Source: Burkholderiales bacterium (GTDB lineage: Bacteria > Pseudomonadota > Gammaproteobacteria > Burkholderiales > Burkholderiaceae). From it: a DNA stretch of 64,000 bases. How positions within the stretch are numbered: the stretch's first letter is position 1; each line of letters starts with the position of its first letter. Shown here piece by piece: positions 34,345-43,397 of the stretch. The stretch is taken from assembly GCA_026225235.1 (NCBI GenBank), contig JAMFSK010000114.1:248001-312000 (forward strand), read 5' to 3'. The notes below the pieces were generated by a model. The model made no database searches. It was not told where the DNA came from and was given only the letters and a program-made list of their open reading frames with translations. The position numbers were made by a program, and so were the translations under genes.

Positions 34345-36036
34345 TTACGTCCCCTGCTTGCTGATCGATGAGGCGGGCGCACCCGTCGGCGCGGCGTTCG
34401 GCACCGTAGCGGCGGGTGCGGCATGCGCGGCCGCAGCGGCCGCCGCTGGGCGCTTGCCCGAGTGATCGACCGGACAACCGCCGGTCGGCTTGTCGCCTCC
34501 GGGCGCCGCATCAGGCATCTGCGCGAGCCGGTCGTAGATGCTGCGATAGGCGCCGATCATGGTTTCCTGCGCGTAATACGTTTCGACTCGCGCAATCGCC
34601 GCACGCTGCGCGGACTGCCACTTGGCTTCGTCGTGCAGCAGGCTACTGAGTGCGGCCGCCAGCGCGGTGGGGTTGGCAATCGGCACGATCTCGCCGGCCT
34701 TGCCCAGTGCGCGGTCGGCTTCGCCCAGGCCTTCGACGAGCTGACGGCACGACCCGACATCCGTGGAGACTACCGGCACGCCCGCGGCATACGCTTCGAG
34801 CACCACGAGCGGCAAGCCCTCGCTGATCGACGACAGCGTCACGATGCCGACCTTCGGCAAGACATCGTCGACACGCTGGAAGCCGAGAAACTTCACATTG
34901 CGCGACAAGTCGAGCGACTGGACCAGGCTGCGGCATTCCTGCGCATAAGCCGGATCTTCCGTTTCCGGTCCTGCGATCCAGCCCTCGACATTCGGAAACT
35001 CGCGGCTGACCGTGAAGATCGCGCGAATAAACGTCTTCACGTCCTTGATCGAGACTACACGACCGATCAGGGCAATGACCGGCGGCACGCCAGGTGCCCG
35101 TCGCGCCCGCAGCGCCGCGAAGCGCGCGATGTCGATCCCGTTAGGCACATTGCGGGTCCGGGCCGCCGGCGCGCCGTCGGCGATCTGGCGCAGCCGGTTA
35201 CCTTCGAACAGCGACACCATCTCGCTGCCGGCCGAATAACACACGCGTCCGATCGCTTCGAAAAAGCGCACCCAAAGCTCGCGGAAATAGCTGACCTCGG
35301 AGATGTCCTTCTCGAAGATGCCGCGGTTGTCACGGATCCAGTTGCTCTGCAACAGGTCGATCTTGCGTTCTTTCGTATAGATTCCGTGCTCGGAGACAAG
35401 CAGCGGACGCCGCGTCTTGTAGTGGAGCAGAGCACCGAGAAAACCTGCGTAACCCGTCGACACCGTGTGATAGACCTTCGCCGGCGGCAACTTGTCGGCG
35501 ATACGCGCCAGTTGCCACAGCGGCTTGTGCATGATCCGCACGGTCCAGAAGTAATCGGTGAACGAGGGATCCGTACAGCGTTCGTTGTACTGTTCGGTGA
35601 TGTATTCCCACGCCGTCCTGCTGTACAAAAACTGGTCTTCGCCAAGCTTGCCACCCGGCTGGATCATCGGAAACACATCCGCCATCAGATGACCGATCTC
35701 GTCACGCTGGGTCGCCGAGCGCAGCGACGCATGCAGCGCAGCCGAGCGTGCAAAGGCCTCGGGGTCGCCCAGCGCCGGTTCGGCCAGCGGCGGCGGATCG
35801 AAACGATAGAGATAGTGCGTCTCGAGGTGCACGACATTGGCCGGCAGCTCATAGAGCTGGCCGTCGTAGTCCTCTTCGCGGCTGCCGATAAAGACAATCG
35901 CAAAGGTCTTCTCGGGAAACGCGCGGATCATCTGGTCGACCCAGCTCGAAACGCCTCCGCGCACATAGGGAAAGGTGCCTTCGAGCAACAAGGCAATGTC
36001 CGCCGAAGCGGCGCGACGTGTCGTCTGTGAGTTCAT
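34345..36036 (-). CDS. pelF: Pel polysaccharide glycosyltransferase PelF
   Basis: Cytosolic GT4 glycosyltransferase that polymerises the Pel chain from UDP-GalNAc. 563 residues. N-terminal family motif LLLEGTFPYVRGGVSSWV, then IVFIGSREEDYDGQ, VYHTVSTGYAGFLGAL, and the C-terminal donor-site blocks VALIGRVVSIKDVKTFI, LPLVVLEAYAAGVPVVSTDVG. The ATG at 36036 overlaps the pelE stop (ATGA). The last about 45 residues (from TGGCPVDHSGKRP) form an Ala/Pro-rich low-complexity tail beyond the usual GT4 end. Confidence 0.94.
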   Translation of the reverse strand: MNSQTTRRAASADIALLLEGTFPYVRGGVSSWVDQMIRAFPEKTFAIVFIGSREEDYDGQLYELPANVVHLETHYLYRFDPPPLAEPALGDPEAFARSAALHASLRSATQRDEIGHLMADVFPMIQPGGKLGEDQFLYSRTAWEYITEQYNERCTDPSFTDYFWTVRIMHKPLWQLARIADKLPPAKVYHTVSTGYAGFLGALLHYKTRRPLLVSEHGIYTKERKIDLLQSNWIRDNRGIFEKDISEVSYFRELWVRFFEAIGRVCYSAGSEMVSLFEGNRLRQIADGAPAARTRNVPNGIDIARFAALRARRAPGVPPVIALIGRVVSIKDVKTFIRAIFTVSREFPNVEGWIAGPETEDPAYAQECRSLVQSLDLSRNVKFLGFQRVDDVLPKVGIVTLSSISEGLPLVVLEAYAAGVPVVSTDVGSCRQLVEGLGEADRALGKAGEIVPIANPTALAAALSSLLHDEAKWQSAQRAAIARVETYYAQETMIGAYRSIYDRLAQMPDAAPGGDKPTGGCPVDHSGKRPAAAAAAAHAAPAATVPNAAPTGAPASSISKQGT

Positions 36037-37091
36037 GTCGACCAGTATCGTACGACCGAGCGGAGCATCGGCAACGACGCTCCTTCGCCCAGTGAGGAGA
36101 GCGCGTTCACGACGCCCCGGTAGTCGCCGCGCAGATACGCGCTTTCGGCGATCCACGGCAGCAGCCGGTCACCCGGAAAACCGCGCGACAGGGCCTTCTC
36201 GAAGTATTCGTCGGCGCGCGCGACATCGTTGAGCAACAGCGACAGACGACCGCGCGTGACCCACAGGGCCGCGTTCGAATCGTCGATCTCCAGCGCACGC
36301 TGCGCGTATTTCTCGACCTGCTGCGCCGCGAAGCGCTGCATTTCTCCCTGCACGAGATTCTGATAAATCAACTCCCAGTAGAGCTCGGCGAGCATGCGGC
36401 AGGTTTCTTCGATATCGCCCGGCTCAATGTCTTCATTGAGCTTGCCGAGCAAGTCGTAGATGCGCTGGGTAATTTTCTTTTCCGCGCTGTCGAGCATCCC
36501 GTAGGCGAGCAGGCGGACGTCCTCGACCGGATCGCCGAGCAAGTCGCGCAACACGCCACCCGTGGCTCGGGTCGGCATCGACTGAATTGCAACCAGCGCT
36601 GTTACGCGGTCGTCCAGCGCAATCGCCGGGTTCGCGAGCTTGGCCTGCAGCCGCGCGCCGCTGCCGTGCGCAATCCGTGAGACGAGATACACCGCAAATC
36701 GGGGCAGCGTCACCGACCCCACGCCACCCACGTCTGCCTGACGCGGCCAGACGATGCCCCAGACAATCCCGCTTGCACAGACCAGGCTGCCGATCACCGG
36801 CACGAACATGCAAAAGGCGAACAGCAGCAGCCATGTCGCGAAAGCCGGCCGCCGGTAGCGCGGCGGCAAGACGAGACGCACGGCCGTAGCGATCAGGAGC
36901 GCGGCGATGAACTGCATCGCGATCACGGGCAGCAGCGGATCGATGGCGCTGAGCGCCTGCCAGTTCGGATGGACCAACTGCACCAGTGCGAGCACCTGAA
37001 ACAGAATGCCGAGCACGGTCGCGACCACGAGCAGGAGCAGCAACAGGATCGGGGTGCCGACGGCAGTGAGGGGAGCGGACGTCGTGTTCAT
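36033..37091 (-). CDS. pelE: Pel membrane/TPR protein PelE
   Basis: 352 residues. Two to three N-terminal membrane helices (ILLLLLLVVATVLGILF; IAMQFIAALLIATAVRL; WLLLFAFCMFVPVIGSLV) followed by a cytosolic alpha-helical TPR-like part (ELYWELIYQNLVQGEM; EIDDSNAALWVTRGRLSLLL). This layout is that of PelE, which links PelD and PelF in the inner-membrane complex. Start ATG at 37091 lies 4 nt after the pelD stop. Confidence 0.9.
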   Translation of the reverse strand: MNTTSAPLTAVGTPILLLLLLVVATVLGILFQVLALVQLVHPNWQALSAIDPLLPVIAMQFIAALLIATAVRLVLPPRYRRPAFATWLLLFAFCMFVPVIGSLVCASGIVWGIVWPRQADVGGVGSVTLPRFAVYLVSRIAHGSGARLQAKLANPAIALDDRVTALVAIQSMPTRATGGVLRDLLGDPVEDVRLLAYGMLDSAEKKITQRIYDLLGKLNEDIEPGDIEETCRMLAELYWELIYQNLVQGEMQRFAAQQVEKYAQRALEIDDSNAALWVTRGRLSLLLNDVARADEYFEKALSRGFPGDRLLPWIAESAYLRGDYRGVVNALSSLGEGASLPMLRSVVRYWST

Positions 37092-37095
37092 GGCG

Positions 37096-38496
37096 TCAGG
37101 CTTCGAAACCGCATCGTTGCAACAAACGCTTGAGCGCCAGACCATTTGCCCGTGGCGCAACGTGCAGCGTATGCACGCCGATGCGTGCCGCCTCGAGGCT
37201 CAGCCCGAACTGCGCGTGCAGGCTTTCCTCGATCCGCGCTAGATACCCATCGACCCCTGCCCCGTCCGTCGCCGGCATCAGGTTCAGGAAAATCGAATGA
37301 TCGGGCGTCTGCAACGACCAGGTCAAATCGAGCGAACGGCGCCGGCGGTTGATGTGTTCGAGTAGCGAGTCGCCCTCGTCGTCGCGCGGAAACACGAGCG
37401 CCACCAGCGACGATTCGATACTCGCATCGCGCTGCAGGCGTTCGAGCCGGCCGAGGTCGACGGCGAACTCATACGGCACGGTCGGCACTTCGGCAACGAT
37501 CGCATGGGCAACCGCCGCGTGCTCGACGCCATCCGCGTAGTAGCCCAGCAGCACCAGCAGAAACTGCAGGTTGTCGTGGTTCAGCGACAGGAACGGCATG
37601 CGCTTGATCACGAGCACGCCGAGCAGATCGCCTTCGCTCGTCGAAAGCGGCGCGCAGGCGACATATTGCGTATTGCCCTCGCGCGCTTCGTCGACATTGG
37701 TCAAGTGGGCGAGCGAGCGCGTCGTGATGCAGTGACGCACGAGCGGATCGGCCGGATCCACCGCGAACGCTTCGCCGACGTGCGCGATAGCGGCACTGTC
37801 GGTGGTGTGACTGTGATCGCCGGGCAAATTGCCCTTGCGCGCCGGCACGATCGCCGCCACTTCAAGCTGGCAGACCTGTGCGGCAAATTCGAGAAAGTCC
37901 GTCGCGTTGGGCAGGCCACCGCGCTTGACTTCGGCAGCGGCCGTCGCCGTCGTCTGGCGCAGACGCGTGATCGAGTCGCGCAGCGTCGCCGGGCGCGTAA
38001 GCAAGTCTTTCTCGAGACGCTCATGCGACAGGTGCAACAGATAGTGGCTGTTGGTCAGCGAGACCAGCCGGTCGTTCAGGTATTCGTTGAGCGCGCGTGC
38101 CCGTGCAGAGCGCATGCCCCACGTGTCGCCGAAATGACCCGCGAGCAGCGTCTGGATCGCACCGCCCACGAAGAACACGACCGGAAAGACGTCGCTCGAC
38201 GGCCGACCATACAAGCCGTACCAGGCCGCCACCAGGGTGAGCACGGCGACCATGCCGAGCAGCGTGCCGTAACGCAGCGCGAGCACCAGCGGGAACAACC
38301 AGATCCACGGAAACGGGCCCGACATCCACAAGGGATCGCGCCCACCGAGCAGCGCGGCGGCGACGATCACCACGGCCATCACCACCAGCACCTCGATCAC
38401 GGCGATCGGGCGGGTGGTGACCGGCGTCAGCCAGCGCCGATAGCGGCCCGGCTCGGCGAAGGTCCCGCGGCGCGTATCCTGCGCAACGTTAGACAC
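37096..38496 (-). CDS. pelD: c-di-GMP receptor PelD
   Basis: 466 residues. Four N-terminal membrane helices (AVIEVLVVMAVVIVAAALLGG onward), then a GAF domain and a degenerate GGDEF domain. A c-di-GMP inhibitory-site-type RxxD (RSLD in NRRRRSLDLTWSL) lies in the GGDEF part, as in Pseudomonas PelD, where binding switches Pel synthesis on post-translationally. GGDEF catalytic residues themselves are absent. The start chosen is the GTG at 38496, with AAGGA 7 nt upstream; an alternative Met at 38529 would overlap pelC. Confidence 0.92.
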   Translation of the reverse strand: MSNVAQDTRRGTFAEPGRYRRWLTPVTTRPIAVIEVLVVMAVVIVAAALLGGRDPLWMSGPFPWIWLFPLVLALRYGTLLGMVAVLTLVAAWYGLYGRPSSDVFPVVFFVGGAIQTLLAGHFGDTWGMRSARARALNEYLNDRLVSLTNSHYLLHLSHERLEKDLLTRPATLRDSITRLRQTTATAAAEVKRGGLPNATDFLEFAAQVCQLEVAAIVPARKGNLPGDHSHTTDSAAIAHVGEAFAVDPADPLVRHCITTRSLAHLTNVDEAREGNTQYVACAPLSTSEGDLLGVLVIKRMPFLSLNHDNLQFLLVLLGYYADGVEHAAVAHAIVAEVPTVPYEFAVDLGRLERLQRDASIESSLVALVFPRDDEGDSLLEHINRRRRSLDLTWSLQTPDHSIFLNLMPATDGAGVDGYLARIEESLHAQFGLSLEAARIGVHTLHVAPRANGLALKRLLQRCGFEA

Positions 38497-38509
38497 GGCG
38501 TCTTCCTTA

Positions 38510-39079
38510 CTATTGAGTAACGGGCGCAATCAGCGCCGAGATCAACTTCTGGCCGACCGACGACAACGACGAACGGCTCCAGCCCGTCCGGTTGCCCGTC
38601 GCGCTCCAGATAATCGCGCCGCTCTGCACGTCGATCACCTGCAGGGTCACGCCAGCGGCCGGTTCACCGTCGACGCCAACCTTGTAGCGCCATTCTTCGA
38701 CCGCACCCGTCACCGCGTACTTGACGTTTTCCTTGCGTGCCCATTCAAGCGCACGATCGGTCGCGCCGCGTTCGGACGGATCGACCAGCGTCTCACGGTT
38801 AAGGTTGGCCGGATAACGCTTGACGTTCGAGAAGCCCGAGCTCGTCAGCAAACTCTGTGTGATCGCTTCCACGGCCAGGCCTGCCTGCGGTGTTTCCGTA
38901 TAGTTGACGACCGGGAGGACCGCCCACGAGTCGTCGCGCGAGACCTTCGGCGCGCTGCTCGAGTCGATCGACGCGCAACCGCTCAGTGCGGCGAAAACCG
39001 CCGCTCCGGCGATCCACGTAGCCAGACCGCGCACCCAGTTGGCGCGCCCGGCGCCGGCAAAACGCTTGAACCCTTGCAT
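38510..39079 (-). CDS. pelC: Pel outer-membrane lipoprotein PelC
   Basis: 189-residue lipoprotein with a lipobox (AVFAALSGC) that leaves a lipidated Cys at about residue 35, then a periplasmic domain (DSWAVLPVVNYTETPQAGLAVEAI; TGAVEEWRYKVGVDGEPAAGVTLQVIDVQSG). PelC assembles a ring on the periplasmic side of the PelB channel and funnels the polymer. Start ATG 39079 with GGGG upstream. Complete. Confidence 0.9.
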   Translation of the reverse strand: MQGFKRFAGAGRANWVRGLATWIAGAAVFAALSGCASIDSSSAPKVSRDDSWAVLPVVNYTETPQAGLAVEAITQSLLTSSGFSNVKRYPANLNRETLVDPSERGATDRALEWARKENVKYAVTGAVEEWRYKVGVDGEPAAGVTLQVIDVQSGAIIWSATGNRTGWSRSSLSSVGQKLISALIAPVTQ

Positions 39080-39143
39080 GATGTAATCCCCTGATTCCTG
39101 ACAAAACTTTTGTTGAACGACTGTGCCTCGGCGCGCTGGCCGC

Positions 39144-42100
39144 TCAGAACAGCCACCGATAACGTGCGCCAATCTCTGTCGTCGAAGTGCCCAGATGCGA
39201 GACCGCTTCGTGCTGGTAATACAGGACGGCGTGATCGTTGCCAAACACACTGCCGGCCAAGCCGACCAGGACTTGCGGACCCCAGCCGAAATTGCTGTCG
39301 TGGATCAGGCCGACGTCGAGAAACGGCCGCCACGCACGCGTATAGCGATCGAGAAGGTCCGTACCGAAGCCTGCCGCCACGCCGTACTGCGAATAACTTT
39401 GCGGAATAAAGGTACTGGCCGTCGGAATATCGCCGACCGGCACCAGGCGCTGCAGGAACGGCACGTTGATGCCGTCCGCACTGTAGTTGCCGTGCGTACC
39501 GACCAGGCGCACCGTCCAGTCCGGATATTCGATCCGGAAGCGATAGCCAATTTCACCATCCACCAGCCCGCCGCTGCCGATGCGCTCGCGCTCCTGCGTA
39601 TAGAAGCGATCGCCTTCCAGCGAACCGCGTACATAGACGCGTGGCAACACATCCCATTCGAGTTCGGCGCGCATGAAGTCTTTGACGCCGCCGACCTGGA
39701 TTTCCTGCGACTCGTCGGCGAGCTGGTTACGTCCCGTCTGGAACGTAAAGCGCAAGGTCGAGCCACGGCCGAATTCGGCCGACAAGGCCTCGGCGTAGAA
39801 CTCGGTGAGTGCGGTGCGCCGGCCGAGCGTCACGGAGATGTCTTCATCGTTGGTCTTGTAGTGGCCGATGAAGTTGTAGGTACGGTCAGTCGACGGCACG
39901 CCCGTGAGGATCAGCGCGTTGGTCGTCTCCTGGTTGAGCTGGATGCCCTCGAGGGCGACCGAGAAGTGATCGGTCAGCGCGAGTTCGGCGCCCGCTTTCC
40001 ACTCGATATAGTCGAGCGGGCTCGCCACCACGCTGCGCACGCCGGTGTAGACGGACTGGTCACGATCGGTGGCCAGGTTCGTCAGGCGTTCGTGCAAATC
40101 ATCGTTCGCCGGCGCGCCATTAAGGCCGGTAAATGCCAACGCTTCGGCTTCACCCTGGCGATCAGCCATTTCGTATCCATCAACCCGATCGGCGATCTGC
40201 GCACGACTCGCGCCCTTCGAATCGAGGATGCGATTGATCGTCTTGACGTCGTGATCGGCGAGCGCGACCGACAGCTCAGCGTCGACCGGACGGGTCAGCC
40301 GATTGGCGTACTCATGCGCGAGCCAGGCCTTGGCGAGCGGATCGGACTCCTGCGAACGCGCCCATGCGACCGCGACTTCGATTGCCGCGCTCGAGATCTG
40401 CCGTTGCTCGCGCAACTGCCCAGGCGTCATGCCGGCGGTCGTGAGCGGATCGACCGACGGTGCAAGCCCAATCTTCCCGCCCGAGACCTGCGGCGAACGG
40501 CCGGCGTTTGCGTCAGGCGCATCGGCCCCCGCCACCCCACCCGCTGCGTTCGGCGTATCGACCGGCGGCAAGCCGCCGACATTGCCCAGCACACTCGCCT
40601 GCAATTCGGTCGTGTCGGACTGTTCGCCATCGGCGCGCAGCATTTCGATCAACACGCGCTTGGACGTATCGCCGTTTTCGAACAACTGGCTCAGCGCGAC
40701 ACGGCGCTGGCGCAGTTCGTCGCGGCGCTCGACATCGTCGTTCGACAGCGAAACCGAGAGATGCCCATGACGCGGCGCGCCGGCCGGCAGCGGACCGCTG
40801 TCGGGGTCATGCGGCATCAGGGTGGTCCAGACATAACTACGCAGCGACCATGCCGTGTCGTCGTGCCCCGCGGCTTCTTCCGCATCGGCGAGGGCCAGCA
40901 CCCAGAGGGGGTCGCCCTTCGAGGAAGCCGCTTCACGGCGGAAATACGGCAGCGCGTCGTTGGGCTGATTGAGCCGCACGAGGCCGGCCGCATAGGGCCC
41001 CCACAGCGCGGCGACCTGGAGCGAACGATCGCGCCAGCGCACGATGGTGGCGCGCAGTTCGGCGTCGTCGCCAAAGTCGACCAGCGTCCACATATAGGCA
41101 GATTGCACATCGGGTGACGCACCCGGCAAGCTCGCCGCGCGGCGCAGATCGCGCAGGGCTGCATCCGGCTGATGAGTCTGGCGCTCGTATTCGGCCACCA
41201 TCGACAGCGCATCCGGCGTGTCGTCGATCACAGCCCGTTCCTTTGGCGTCAACGAAGCCAGCAGGTTCGCGACGCGCTGCCAGGCGCGTGCCTGTACGTA
41301 GTAGTAGATCGCGTCCTGCAGGGCCCTTGGCACACCGGTATTGCGGTACTGGAGTTCTGCGATACGACCCGCGTCGAGCGGATGGCCATCATAGAAATAG
41401 GCCATGTCGCCGAGATCTTCATCGGTCGCGTGACCGCCCGCCAGCAATTGCCGATAGGCCTCGTGCGCCGCTTCGTCGTTCTGAAGCAGGCGCGCAAGCT
41501 GACCGTAGGTCCGCCAGAAGTCGGCATTGGCCGGCGTCGCGCCCGGCAACGCCACCTGAAGCGCGCCAAATGCGCCTTCGTAGTCGCGGTGCGCGTAATA
41601 GAGGTTCGCGAGCTGGAGCGAGTCGTCCGTATTGGGGCCGGCAATTCGCAACAGCTCGATGTAGGTCGCTTCGGCAGCGTCGTCGTGGCCCGAGCGTTCG
41701 GCTAGTGCCGCATAGCGACGCATGACCGCGACGCGCTGCAGGCCCACTGCGCGATGCTTGAGGAAGGCCATGGCGTCATCGGGACGGCCCAGCCGTTCAT
41801 AGGCATCGACTACCGCGTCGATGCGCTTGAGGTCCCGCGGACTCTGGTCCGACTGGTGGAGCAGCGCGTCAACGTAGGCTTCGTCATCGTTGAGCGCCGG
41901 TGCGAGGCGCAGCACCTCTTGCCACGCGTCGGGGGCATTGGTCACTTTCGCGTCGGCGAGCCAGGCCTGCAAGGCCACCATCGGCTGGTTGCTCCATTCG
42001 GCGGCCTGGGCCAGACGGCGCTGCCAGACCGACGAACTCGGGTCCGCTGTGACACGACGCTGCGCAAGGCGCATGGCGCTCGGCACATCGTTGCCTTCGA

Positions 42101-43397
42101 GGAAAGCCTGGAAGGCGAGATCGTCATAGTGATCCCGATCTGCCGCACTCATCGACGCATGGATCGGCGCCGCAGCTGCCGCGCCGGACGCCACAGGGGT
42201 CGAAGCCGCCAAGGCGGAAGTGACTGGGCCCGATGCTGCCGGTGAGCCCGTCGATGAACCCGAGGGCAAGGTCGCGCTCACTCGCATGATGCGCACCGCG
42301 CCCATGTCTCGCGCCTGATGGCCGCGCATCGGGCCATCGGCGAATTGCCAGCCGCCCAAGTCGCTCGCATGCGCAATCGCCGGGTGCCACATCGTCCAGC
42401 GCGCCGCATGGCCATGGTCCGCCACCCGACGCGTGCCGCGCCGCGAGCTCGCCGCGCGCGCGTCAGCCAGGCGATCGCGGTCGTCCATCTGGCTTGGATC
42501 GAGGGCACTCGTAAGGTCTGACAGCACCTTCGCGTAGTGCCGGATCATGTCCGGACGGTTCGCCGAGCGCGCGACATTGAGCATCGCCTCGATGGTGCGG
42601 GGATCGTTACTGAGGCGACCGAGATGCTTCTCGCCTTCCGTCAGCGCCTGGTCGAGCAGACCACCCGCCTCAAAAGCCGCCAGTGCCGACATGAAGTACC
42701 GGCGCTGCTGGTCGAGGTCACCGACACTCGATTGCGCCGAAAAATACGCCTGTGCCGCGCGGTCATACGCCTGCGAGCCGAGTGCAAGCTGCGCGATGCG
42801 CATTTGCGTGTCGACGCCGCTGGTGTGATCGGCGGTCGCGAGTTCCTGATAGAACACGATGGCGGCCTGCGACGCACCGGCTGCCGTCGCGCGTTCAGCC
42901 AGGGTGCGCAATTCAGGCGCCTGCCACTTGTAGCGGGCCGCATCGTCGAACTGACTGCGCAGCCGGTTCATGGCTGCCGGGCGGTCCGGGTTGTCCTGCG
43001 TCATGCCGTAGGCAAGCGCTTCGCCGACACCGGTCTTGACCAGCACCGCCGAGCGCTGTTCGTCTTCGTCGCTCGACTGGGCCATCCGGTCAGCCAGATG
43101 TTCGGCGTCCGCAAAGCGGCCCACGCGCAGGTACTGCGCGGCCAGCACACCGATGAAATCACGGTCGTCTGGGGCCACCCGCAACCATGCCTCGAGGTAG
43201 GCGACCGACAGCGCATTCGGCTTGTCGCTCTCGAGCAGGCGCCGCTGCAAGGTATTGCGCGGGTAAGCGGCCGCGAGCACGCCGACCACCGCGAGCGCGA
43301 GCAGGATCAACAGCCAGGGCTGCAGGATCCGGGCGCGTTCGCGCGTGACGACGCGCGTGCCCTCTGGCGCGGAGCCCTGGCTTGCGTCAGGAGCCAC
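39144..43397 (-). CDS. pelB: Pel outer-membrane secretin-like porin PelB with TPR domain
   Basis: 1417 residues, start GTG at 43397 (GAGG 6 nt upstream, overlapping the pelA stop by 11 nt). One N-terminal helix (PWLLILLALAVVGVLAAAYP) anchors a long periplasmic TPR superhelix that binds PelA, and the C-terminal about 300 residues form a 16-stranded beta-barrel (VYVRGSLEGDRFYT; GAGFGTDLL-type strands, ending GARYRWLF with a terminal aromatic). The protein is about 220 residues longer than Pseudomonas PelB: a Ser/Ala/Gly-rich insert lies around nt 42150-42270 and a Gly/Ala/Pro-rich one around 40440-40620 (both between TPR blocks), which looks like repeat expansion. Central region 42290-42480 is unusually rich in Arg/His/Trp. 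Confidence 0.92.
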   Translation of the reverse strand: MAPDASQGSAPEGTRVVTRERARILQPWLLILLALAVVGVLAAAYPRNTLQRRLLESDKPNALSVAYLEAWLRVAPDDRDFIGVLAAQYLRVGRFADAEHLADRMAQSSDEDEQRSAVLVKTGVGEALAYGMTQDNPDRPAAMNRLRSQFDDAARYKWQAPELRTLAERATAAGASQAAIVFYQELATADHTSGVDTQMRIAQLALGSQAYDRAAQAYFSAQSSVGDLDQQRRYFMSALAAFEAGGLLDQALTEGEKHLGRLSNDPRTIEAMLNVARSANRPDMIRHYAKVLSDLTSALDPSQMDDRDRLADARAASSRRGTRRVADHGHAARWTMWHPAIAHASDLGGWQFADGPMRGHQARDMGAVRIMRVSATLPSGSSTGSPAASGPVTSALAASTPVASGAAAAAPIHASMSAADRDHYDDLAFQAFLEGNDVPSAMRLAQRRVTADPSSSVWQRRLAQAAEWSNQPMVALQAWLADAKVTNAPDAWQEVLRLAPALNDDEAYVDALLHQSDQSPRDLKRIDAVVDAYERLGRPDDAMAFLKHRAVGLQRVAVMRRYAALAERSGHDDAAEATYIELLRIAGPNTDDSLQLANLYYAHRDYEGAFGALQVALPGATPANADFWRTYGQLARLLQNDEAAHEAYRQLLAGGHATDEDLGDMAYFYDGHPLDAGRIAELQYRNTGVPRALQDAIYYYVQARAWQRVANLLASLTPKERAVIDDTPDALSMVAEYERQTHQPDAALRDLRRAASLPGASPDVQSAYMWTLVDFGDDAELRATIVRWRDRSLQVAALWGPYAAGLVRLNQPNDALPYFRREAASSKGDPLWVLALADAEEAAGHDDTAWSLRSYVWTTLMPHDPDSGPLPAGAPRHGHLSVSLSNDDVERRDELRQRRVALSQLFENGDTSKRVLIEMLRADGEQSDTTELQASVLGNVGGLPPVDTPNAAGGVAGADAPDANAGRSPQVSGGKIGLAPSVDPLTTAGMTPGQLREQRQISSAAIEVAVAWARSQESDPLAKAWLAHEYANRLTRPVDAELSVALADHDVKTINRILDSKGASRAQIADRVDGYEMADRQGEAEALAFTGLNGAPANDDLHERLTNLATDRDQSVYTGVRSVVASPLDYIEWKAGAELALTDHFSVALEGIQLNQETTNALILTGVPSTDRTYNFIGHYKTNDEDISVTLGRRTALTEFYAEALSAEFGRGSTLRFTFQTGRNQLADESQEIQVGGVKDFMRAELEWDVLPRVYVRGSLEGDRFYTQERERIGSGGLVDGEIGYRFRIEYPDWTVRLVGTHGNYSADGINVPFLQRLVPVGDIPTASTFIPQSYSQYGVAAGFGTDLLDRYTRAWRPFLDVGLIHDSNFGWGPQVLVGLAGSVFGNDHAVLYYQHEAVSHLGTSTTEIGARYRWLF

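Noticed and set aside
34423-36030. 535-codon open frame opposite pelF
   Set aside because: Antisense shadow; pelF with its GT4 motifs and overlapping neighbours is clearly the real gene.
39123-41117. 664-codon open frame on the plus strand opposite pelB
   Set aside because: Shadow of pelB; composition is random-like and rich in Arg, no domain. High GC makes such antisense frames common.
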